The position numbers were made by a program, and so were the translations under genes. From assembly GCF_000757905.1 (NCBI RefSeq), contig NZ_JRLH01000015.1: a stretch of DNA of 64,000 bases. One strand, given 5' to 3'. The notes under the pieces were generated by a model, which ran no database searches, was not told where the DNA came from, and saw only the letters and a list, made by a program, of their open reading frames with translations. The DNA is from Arsenophonus nilaparvatae. GTDB lineage: Bacteria > Pseudomonadota > Gammaproteobacteria > Enterobacterales > Enterobacteriaceae. This document shows positions 57,732 through 64,000 of this stretch, in pieces (within the stretch, counting starts at the first letter, position 1; every line of letters begins with the position of its first letter).

Positions 57732-58247
57732 CTAGTGATAATAATTAGAATGAATTTTTAGCTGATTAGAATGTCCGCTGGCACAATTTATATTTTCAGG
57801 CCGCATAACAAAGCCAATACTGTTTCCAAGCTGTGCTGCATGCTCTAAATGTTGTAAACATGATGGTGATAAAGTCGGTAACCAACCTAAGACAATATTA
57901 CAATTGCCGCTAGATAATGCTTTTATCATAGCAATAACGCTCATTTCTGGGCTTAGTGAATTTATTTGTACTGTTTTATTTAACGGTAGCTCTGAATTAA
58001 TCAACCAATTACGGCTTAATTTTCGGTTAGGATTTAGCCATAATAGCCAACGAGATTCATCGCGAAGCCGGTGTAATAATGATGTCAGAAGTACTTCAAC
58101 CATAGGATTATTTTCATTATATACCCATTCATTAACTACGCCGTTTGAATATACTGGCGCATTTCTATAATTTGGTAATAGTAAATTTTGGACATTACTA
58201 GGTTGATTCTCTGTTTTTATTGGGTAATTCCATGTGTTGGTATTCAT
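57732..58247 (-). CDS. sulA: SOS cell division inhibitor SulA
   Basis: SulA binds FtsZ and halts septation during the SOS response until Lon degrades it. The 171-residue product (E. coli 169) is divergent in its first third but keeps SRWLLWLNPNRKLSRNWL, the FtsZ-binding middle, NIVLGWLP, SIGFVMRPEN and the C-terminal LKIHSNYYH, whose end is the Lon recognition tail. A LexA box lies 19 bases before the ATG. It sits between ompA and sxy as in E. coli. Confidence 0.92.
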   Translation of the reverse strand: MNTNTWNYPIKTENQPSNVQNLLLPNYRNAPVYSNGVVNEWVYNENNPMVEVLLTSLLHRLRDESRWLLWLNPNRKLSRNWLINSELPLNKTVQINSLSPEMSVIAMIKALSSGNCNIVLGWLPTLSPSCLQHLEHAAQLGNSIGFVMRPENINCASGHSNQLKIHSNYYH

Positions 58248-58265
58248 ATTGATCTCAGTTTATTG

Positions 58266-58281
58266 CTGTACGCATACACAG
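58266..58281 (-). promoter_or_regulatory. LexA (SOS) box of sulA
   Basis: CTGTGTATGCGTACAG on the minus strand satisfies the CTGT-N8-ACAG LexA consensus. Its place just upstream of the start codon fits tight SOS repression. Confidence 0.82.
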
Positions 58282-58703
58282 TAATTATATATTCATATAA
58301 TATCAAGCCGATTTTTACAAAGCGCTTCGCAAAAAATTAACTTTTCTGCTTAATTGAACATTTAATTGTTGCAGTTTGGATAGGATTGCGTATTTTTTAT
58401 TCTGCCTGTTAAGTAGAATATTTTTATTAACTATTAATGAGTTAAGTGGATATATGCGACAGTTTATTTATTATAAATATTGAATATAAAGGGTAACTAT
58501 TAAGTTATGTTTTGTAATTGGTAAGATATTTATTTAGCTATATTTAATTTAATATTAAACGATGCTTAAGGTTTTATTCGTCGCCTTTTGTATACACGAT
58601 TTTGCAATAATCAAGGAGGTTTTTAAAGTGGATGAAATAACTTAATAAATTTTCTTACTATTTTAACTGATTAAAATATGGAGAAGTATAAAAATATTAG
58701 ATT
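58282..58703. other. Intergenic region sulA/sxy
   Basis: The divergent region between sulA and sxy is AT-rich without a gene. It should contain the sxy promoter; I did not find a full CRP-S site. Confidence 0.5.
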
Positions 58704-58724
58704 TGTGAGCGTTCACATGGAGAG
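58704..58724 (+). promoter_or_regulatory. Leader hairpin and RBS of sxy
   Basis: TGTGA and TCACA form a short stem (loop GCGT) that ends just before the GGAGAG ribosome binding site of sxy. Leader structures limit sxy translation in Haemophilus; here it is inferred from position. Confidence 0.4.
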
Positions 58725-58732
58725 TGGCAATT

Positions 58733-59332
58733 ATGCTTTTATTTGATTCTCGTTTTTCTTGTTTGCAAAGCCTAATGGAAAATTATGGCCACATAAAGAA
58801 AAAACCGCATTTCGGGGGTTATTGTATTCTAGTCAATCATGTCATTATTGGGCAGGTATTGGATGGCGAGTTTTATTTGCGAGGTTGTTTATTTGCTGAG
58901 CTTCAATTTGAAGTGTCAGGATTGCAAAAACTGATTTATACCAAGAAAGGCGTTCCTCTTATATTAAAGTATTTTTTTATCAATGAAATGCTTTGGAATG
59001 ATAATTTACTTTTATGTTATTACATTGATCTCGCTTATAAAGCGGCCGTGGAAGAGTTATCTCAGAAACAGCATTCAAATATCAGAATCAAAGACTTACC
59101 AAATATGAATATGTCGATAGAAAGGGCATTAGGTAAAGTAGGGATTAGCGATGTAGACTATTTAAAAATGTTAGGTGCTAAAGTTTGTTATTTAAAATTA
59201 AGGCAGAAGAAAGTCAATCTGAGTATTAAATTACTATTTGAATTAGCTGGGGCTATTGAAGGCTATCATATTGCAGTACTTCCTGAGTCAATAAAAATTG
59301 AATTAATTACTTGGTACAATAGCCTAACGTAA
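58733..59332 (+). CDS. sxy: Competence regulator Sxy/TfoX
   Basis: Sxy acts with CRP to turn on CRP-S promoters of competence genes. The 199-residue product (E. coli 209) has the TfoX N-terminal domain (HIKKKPHFGGYCI, DGEFYLRG) and the TfoX C-terminal domain (IKDLPNMNMSIERALGKVGI, LGAKVCYLKLRQKK, LAGAIEGYHIAVLP). The ATG at 58733 lies eight bases after GGAGAG; an in-frame GTG at 58724 is less likely. The gene looks intact, whereas the uptake channel gene comEC in this window is interrupted. Confidence 0.9.
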   Translation: MLLFDSRFSCLQSLMENYGHIKKKPHFGGYCILVNHVIIGQVLDGEFYLRGCLFAELQFEVSGLQKLIYTKKGVPLILKYFFINEMLWNDNLLLCYYIDLAYKAAVEELSQKQHSNIRIKDLPNMNMSIERALGKVGISDVDYLKMLGAKVCYLKLRQKKVNLSIKLLFELAGAIEGYHIAVLPESIKIELITWYNSLT

Positions 59333-59401
59333 AGAAATACATCAAGAAAATGATTTTATGGCCAGTTTTATATTTAATAAAATTTACTAATTATAACTAT
59401 T

Positions 59402-60076
59402 TTAGTCTGGCTCTTGTTGGTTAATAAAAACAATCAGAGAGGTGATTTCTGGCAACAGGTTAATTAATAATAATAATTGCTCAACAATGAGTTGTTCTTT
59501 GTTATTTTCTCCTAATTGTATGGTCTGGAAGCGTTGAATCAATGGGTCGTCTAACTCTTTGACTGCTTGGTTATTTAATAAGGCAAAATTCAACGCCGAC
59601 TCAATATAGGCGATTGTACTATCAAGAATAGATAAAATAGTTTGATTATTAAGTTGTTCGCGATGTGCTCCCAAGGCGGAAATATAACCCAACATGCTGT
59701 GATTAAGGCAGAGTAATCTAAAAATTTTTTCTGGAGAGATATTATTAGTTTTTATTCTGGCTAGCATATCGGATAGAACGGAAACTAGCTCTGCGTCATT
59801 AATGTGGGCATCGCGACGGGCAATACGATAATCGACACTGTTATTTCTACCTTGATGATACTGAAATAAAATAGCGGCAAGATAACGGCAATTACTGTTT
59901 AATGTTTGTTGCAGGACTTTAGGTAGTTGTCGAAATTTCCAATCAGGCCAAATATAATTTACTGCAATCCAAGCAATGCTACAACCAATGATTGTATTAG
60001 TTACTCGGGGAAGCATAACGTTGAACCCTTCACCCAATAAGTTAAAACTCAGTAAAACCAGCAGAGTAATAAATAA
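59402..60076 (-). pseudogene. yccS: YccS, C-terminal fragment truncated by the IS
   Basis: YccS is a family of inner-membrane proteins of about 720 residues (YccS/YhfK, FUSC-like). Only the last 225 residues remain: the final membrane segments (LFITLLVLLSFNLLGEGFNV, TIIGCSIAWIAVNYIWPDW) and the cytoplasmic C-terminal domain (YRIARRDAHINDAEL, LGAHREQLNN, LLPEITSLI). The upstream end joins directly to the IS at 60077, and the sequence beyond the IS does not continue yccS, so about two thirds of the gene is lost. The apparent start codon in this frame is supplied by the IS end. Confidence 0.9.
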
Positions 60077-61324
60077 GGGCACCTCGAAAAACTCGAAATC
60101 TTCAATGGCTCTCCGGCTTGTCTCTAAATAATTAGATGTTTTTTGATCCCCCCGCTACTAATCCTACCGTCCATTGCCATGGACAGTGTCATTTTGTCCA
60201 TTCTGGGCGTTAAAAAGCTAAGATGCCGGTACGCTGGAAGTACGCCAACCGCTTTAGGTTGTAACATGCTGCCATCATCGTCATGGCAAAATTAGCGCGC
60301 ACTTGCCCAATGGTACGGATCAGTTTTCTACCCATTTGTTCCATCGCCGCGAATGCATGTTCAACCCGTGCCCTAATCTTTGCAATCCGGTGGTTGCGCC
60401 CTTGCTGAGTCTTGGACAACGGTTTATTTCGATGGCCTTTACGCTGAATCTGGCTCCTATAGCCGTTTGCCTTGAGCCAAGCTTCCCGTTCCGCAGAGGG
60501 ATAGCCTCGGTCGGCGTAGATATTACGGTTGGTGTTGGCCTTGTCGATGACCCTCTCGAAATGCTGACTGTCGTGAGTGCTGGCCGTATCGGTGACGATT
60601 TTTCTGATGAACTTGTACTTCTTGTCCATGTTCACAGAAAGCTTATAGCCATAATGGCTCTTACCGTGTTTTTTAGTCCACGTGGCGTCTAAATCTTTTT
60701 GCCGCCGCTTGGTTGGTTTCCAATGAGCAGGTATCGCTTCCTGCTTGAGTTGCTCCTTTTCGTCCTTCGTGAACGACTGCTTCGGAGCAGGTACCAAGGT
60801 GGCATCGATGATTTGGCCTCCCCGAGCTATAAAGCCTTTCTTCAAAAGCTGTGAGGTTACACCATCGAAAATGGCTTTAGCACCAGCTTCACCGATCCTG
60901 TTCTCGAACGTCCACACAGTGGTACGGTCAGGTATATTGATGGCATGGAGCAACCCACAGAAACGCTTGAAGCTCATTCTGTCCAAAAGCTGGTACTCCA
61001 TCTGCTCGTCAGACAGGTTGTAGATACGCTTTAGAACTAAAATGCGAACCATGGTCTCGGTTGGAAATGGTGGACGTCCTCCTTTTTTGCTGACAGGGCG
61101 TGGTACCACATGGTCGATTTCCGCTGCCAGATGCGCAAAGTCTATACAGGTTTCGATCTTGACCAGAGGGTCGACCAACTGGTCAATCGTCTGTAGGTGA
61201 TACTGGTCTGCAAGGAGGTCATACTTAATGGCGTTTCTTTTCTGCATGGTGGTCAGGGCAATAGGTCAGTTTTCGATAATTTTATCTGCGAAATCAAACT
61301 CTGGTTAGGTTTTTCGAGGTGCCC
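60077..61324. mobile_element. IS5-family insertion sequence
   Basis: The 1,248-bp element has terminal inverted repeats GGGCACCTCGAAAAAC (16 identical bases at each end) and one transposase gene. TAA flanks both ends (60074-60076 and 61325-61327), compatible with a short T-rich target duplication, but the two flanks belong to different genes. It marks the break in synteny. Confidence 0.92.
60210..61247 (-). CDS. IS5-family transposase
   Basis: This 345-residue DDE transposase has the IS5-family N-terminal domain (GGRPPFPTETMVRILVLKRIYNLSDEQMEYQLLDRMSFKRFCGL-type region at residues 57-100), first catalytic Asp in IIDATLVPAPKQ, the second in IYADRGYPS, and the glutamate in RIAKIRARVEHAFAAM. 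It is uninterrupted, so the element could still be active. Its composition is richer in G+C than its neighbours. Confidence 0.93.
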   Translation of the reverse strand: MQKRNAIKYDLLADQYHLQTIDQLVDPLVKIETCIDFAHLAAEIDHVVPRPVSKKGGRPPFPTETMVRILVLKRIYNLSDEQMEYQLLDRMSFKRFCGLLHAINIPDRTTVWTFENRIGEAGAKAIFDGVTSQLLKKGFIARGGQIIDATLVPAPKQSFTKDEKEQLKQEAIPAHWKPTKRRQKDLDATWTKKHGKSHYGYKLSVNMDKKYKFIRKIVTDTASTHDSQHFERVIDKANTNRNIYADRGYPSAEREAWLKANGYRSQIQRKGHRNKPLSKTQQGRNHRIAKIRARVEHAFAAMEQMGRKLIRTIGQVRANFAMTMMAACYNLKRLAYFQRTGILAF

Positions 61325-62518
61325 TAAAATCTTTATTATGAATAGCATTAAAACAGGCAGGAAGTGGTGGTGGGTAGCCTATGTCTTCATCTACATGATG
61401 ACGAAGTGAGTTAAATATCTCATCTTTGAATTCGAAATAAAGTCTGAATGCGGGTGTTTTATAAGAATGTATCGGTTTGAAATCAATAATACTGGTTTCA
61501 TTTTTGATCTCATTAATTCTATTATAGAGATCCTTAGCAACATCAGGTGTAAAAAATTAATAACTTGTTGGTTGTGAATTAAAATATTAGGATTTAATAG
61601 TGTCGGTAATATAATATTTTTCGGAATATAATCTTTTATTGAATAAAACCAGGCCTGCTGTGCATCACTCGCGGTTAAATCTTGATAATGAGTTAATTGA
61701 TGGTCTAGTGGCCTTACATCTTTCATTGTAATGACGCCATTTTCGCCATAGGCGATACCATTAATAACATCGTATAATAAGGTATCAACTCTCCTACTAT
61801 TAATTTTTACATATGATTTTGGTGAATATACCGGTTTTCCACCATATGCAATAACTTTTATACCAAAATCCCAATCGTCAGATAAATGTTCGACAAATTT
61901 ACCATTTTGTAATTGGTAAAATATTTCAATACCGCCAACAATATCATACATATTTTTTTCAACAGCAAATCCTTTTCCATCGGGAAAGCCACCAAATAAG
62001 GAAAATGAAAAATCACGGCAGCGTAAGGTTTTATCTATTTCTTTATATAAGTTAGGCCGCTCGATAAAATCATTTTTCTCATAAAAATAATTACAAGTAC
62101 CTAAATCACCATCTTGTGTGATCATTGTGTAGATCAGTTCATCAAGCCAATATTGGTCTACAATACAATCAGCGTCAGCTGATACAATATAATGTTTTTG
62201 TTGATTGCCAAATTGAACACGCCGTTTTTCAGCTCGTTGGGAGGCATAATCCATCCCTTTTTTTCTTGCTGAAGAAACACCTTGAATTTTTTCATTAATA
62301 ATATGAATATCAAGGTTGTGATATTTATTTTGGCAAGTAATAATTTTGTTAACAGAATTATCGGTTGAATTATTGTCTACAAAAATTAATTCAGTATTAC
62401 TAAGATCAAATAGCTTATACTTAAATTTTTGATTATAAATTGATTCTATGACACTTTCTAATCGTTCACTTTCATTATAAAAAGGGAACACAATAGATAT
62501 AAAGGTTTCTCTACGCAT
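61325..62518 (-). pseudogene. Family 2 glycosyltransferase, frameshifted and truncated by the IS
   Basis: The first 320 residues are a GT-A glycosyltransferase: SIVFPFYNESERLESVI, LIFVDNNSTDNS, GVSSARKKGMDYA, the metal-binding VSADADCIVD near residue 115, and HLSDDWDFGIKV as the catalytic region. At an A run of six (61551-61556; T6 in the sense direction) the frame breaks. One extra T gives 75 further codons without a stop (FTPDVAKDLYNRINEI, FEFKDEIFNSLRHHVDED, GYPPPLPACFNAIHNKDF) up to the IS at 61324, where the gene is cut. The reading without the correction ends at 61391 with an unlikely basic tail. Substrate unknown. The upstream GT4 gene lies 41 bases away. Confidence 0.82.
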
Positions 62519-62559
62519 AAATTATCCATATTAAAGGTTATAAAATCTAATTTTTAATA

Positions 62560-63933
62560 CTAGATATTAAATATTTTATTTATTATCTGATTAGATAATA
62601 AATTTTTTCCTATATTAAAATTATGTTTCACTAACGCAGCTGTCTGATTTCGATCATTAATTAAATTATAAACTCGATGGATAAAATTGTCGTCCGGTAG
62701 TCCATCTTTTTTTGGTGAAATATTCATTAATTCAGTTTTAAAACCATGTTGTCCATAAACTTCATGATAATATTCGTAACTTGTGGATATATAACAGCGC
62801 TTATGACTAATTGCTTCTCCTATTGGATTACCATAACTGTCATAATCATATGATGTTAAGAATGAAACCATATCGCTGGAGTAATAAAGATCTTGAATAG
62901 TCGGCTTATTGTTTTCATTTTCGATAAAGTCATGCTGCAGCGGGCCAGAAAATTTTATAAAATTCTCTATTTCTAGTTTTTTTATGTATTGTCTTAGATA
63001 ATTTGAATAATCACTGTTTTCTTTTTCATCACCAGCAATAATTAAATATATAGAGCATGATTTATTTTTTTTTATATATAAGTCGTTAAGCTTTCTTACT
63101 AGATAAATATCTCTTTCTAATTTTTTTTCAGGAATGATTCTAGTCGTTCTAGCGATTAAAAAATCATCTTTCGATATGTTAAATCTATCTCTTATATTCA
63201 TTCTATTATGATTATTATTAAATAAATAAGTATTACGCATAACATCAATATTGATATCTTGATTACTCCAATCTTTTAGCTTTTTGGCTAATGAATCATT
63301 TAAAGTAACATATTTTATATATTTTGATTTAATAGGTTTTATTGCATAATACCAAGGATCTTGACCATATTTTTTTGATAATGTTTCGCTGTTCCACATT
63401 AGATCATGATCTCGCCATAATACAAAACATGCTAGATTTTTTTGTAAACCATATTTTTCTATGCTTTTATAGAGCGCTTTAGTATAGATAATATTCTCAG
63501 GCAATGTTCCATTTTCAATAACAAGATGAGTGATCTCTAATTTATTCCATGTATTAAAGATTAATTCAGATAATGCATTCGCAACAATATTTACCTGTTC
63601 CAACAGATTATTTTTTTCTATTAAATTCGCTTTTGTAGTTCCATTAATTAAAATATTATTTACTTTATTGATAAATTCAACCGTGTAATTTTTTAACAAA
63701 TATATATCATTAATTCGCACTAATTTAAAATGCTTATCAAAAATTGATTTTTCATAACATGAATAGGGTTTGGCAAAATTTCCTTTATCAATCTTTATGT
63801 CATAACCTAAATCAATAAAGGATTCAAAACCTCGATTATTTAAATAACATGCTAATTTTGTTGCTTCAACTGTAATTCCTGAAACTGCTATGGCGTCAAA
63901 TGAAATAAACATAACTTTTTTTTTATAAGGCAT
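62560..63933 (-). CDS. Family 4 glycosyltransferase
   Basis: The 457-residue protein has a GT-B fold pattern: an N-terminal domain opening VMFISFDAIAVSGITVEATKLACYLNN and a C-terminal GT4 domain with the nucleotide-sugar site RTTRIIPEKKLERDIYLVRKL near residue 270, LIIAGDEKENSDYS, FSGPLQHDF and the E-x7-E-like segment PIGEAISHKRCYISTSYE. It is very AT-rich, more so than the core genes, suggesting transfer. AAGGTAGGG lies about eight bases before the ATG. With the downstream GT2 gene it looks like part of a polysaccharide or glycoconjugate cluster that continues beyond the window. The acceptor is unknown. Confidence 0.8.
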   Translation of the reverse strand: MPYKKKVMFISFDAIAVSGITVEATKLACYLNNRGFESFIDLGYDIKIDKGNFAKPYSCYEKSIFDKHFKLVRINDIYLLKNYTVEFINKVNNILINGTTKANLIEKNNLLEQVNIVANALSELIFNTWNKLEITHLVIENGTLPENIIYTKALYKSIEKYGLQKNLACFVLWRDHDLMWNSETLSKKYGQDPWYYAIKPIKSKYIKYVTLNDSLAKKLKDWSNQDINIDVMRNTYLFNNNHNRMNIRDRFNISKDDFLIARTTRIIPEKKLERDIYLVRKLNDLYIKKNKSCSIYLIIAGDEKENSDYSNYLRQYIKKLEIENFIKFSGPLQHDFIENENNKPTIQDLYYSSDMVSFLTSYDYDSYGNPIGEAISHKRCYISTSYEYYHEVYGQHGFKTELMNISPKKDGLPDDNFIHRVYNLINDRNQTAALVKHNFNIGKNLLSNQIINKIFNI

Positions 63934-64000
63934 ATTAATTCCCTACCTTTTATTTTTTTGCTTTGAATAAAAAAATATTTATCATATATAATATAAATGT

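Noticed and set aside
58706..58719. CRP site before sxy (TGTGA and TCACA)
   Set aside because: The two half-sites are four bases apart rather than six, and they lie next to the ribosome binding site, too close to act as a normal CRP site. A hairpin is more likely.
60077..60082. Start codon of yccS within the IS end
   Set aside because: The MPLF start is created by the IS terminal repeat; homology to YccS begins only after the junction, so it is a truncated fragment rather than a short gene.
61391..61550. C-terminal basic tail of the GT2 protein in the uncorrected frame
   Set aside because: The other frame stays open to the IS with more protein-like sequence, so the tail is best explained by a frameshift.
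1..64000. CRISPR array, tRNA, rRNA or prophage
   Set aside because: No regularly spaced repeats, cloverleaf-like sequences, rRNA segments or phage structural genes were recognised on either strand.

Overview
The window looks like the chromosome of an AT-rich enterobacterium of the order Enterobacterales. Nearly every gene has a close match, in the same order and orientation, to the E. coli interval from ycaO to sxy/yccS: ycaO, serC-aroA, cmk-rpsA-ihfB, comEC-msbA-lpxK-ycaR-kdsB, elyC, cmoM-mukFEB, ldtD-mepK-gloC, aspC-ompF-asnS-pncB, pepN, pyrD, zapC, ycbX, rlmKL-uup-pqiABC, fabA-lonH, matP, ompA, sulA, sxy. The low GC, several genes broken by single-base events, transposon and IS insertions, and missing neighbours (no ycaP, ycaL, ycaQ, ycbJ, ssuEADCB or rmf) fit a Morganellaceae member of the Arsenophonus/Proteus/Providencia type, most likely an insect-associated lineage with a decaying genome. 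The genus is an inference; no rRNA gene is present to settle it.

Region 1 to 16 kb: YcaO (S12 methylthiolation accessory), a secreted asparaginase in the place of ycaP, serine/aromatic biosynthesis (serC, aroA), cmk-rpsA-ihfB, a comEC/ycaI gene split by an in-frame TGA, the lipid A export/synthesis pair msbA-lpxK, a small cold-shock-like gene with a hairpin leader in the place of ycaQ, then ycaR-kdsB. Region 16 to 42 kb: envelope (elyC, ldtD, mepK, ompF), chromosome condensation (mukFEB), tRNA modification (cmoM), asnS, NAD and pyrimidine metabolism (pncB, pyrD), aminopeptidase N, zapC and ycbX. All of these look intact.

Region 42 to 50.5 kb is the most disturbed. rlmKL is frameshifted at a seven-A run. 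uup is cut after its first Walker A motif by a complete 4,964-bp Tn3-family transposon with near-perfect 38-bp ends and a 5-bp target duplication; it carries a TPR-protein gene and a serine resolvase, and its transposase gene has a stop at codon 18. The pqiA-pqiB junction contains a 72-bp patch built from two copied segments, one from inside pqiA and one from rlmKL 8.4 kb away. I regard this patch as the most unusual structure in the window.

Region 50.5 to 59.4 kb is an intact core block (pqiBC, fabA, lonH, matP, ompA, sulA, sxy) with recognisable FabR/FadR-like and LexA operators. From 59.4 kb synteny collapses: yccS keeps only its C-terminal third, an IS5-family element follows, and beyond it lie two very AT-rich glycosyltransferase genes on the minus strand, the first truncated by the IS and frameshifted. 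No tRNA, rRNA, CRISPR array or prophage was recognised. No clearly new multi-gene defence or biosynthetic system was found.
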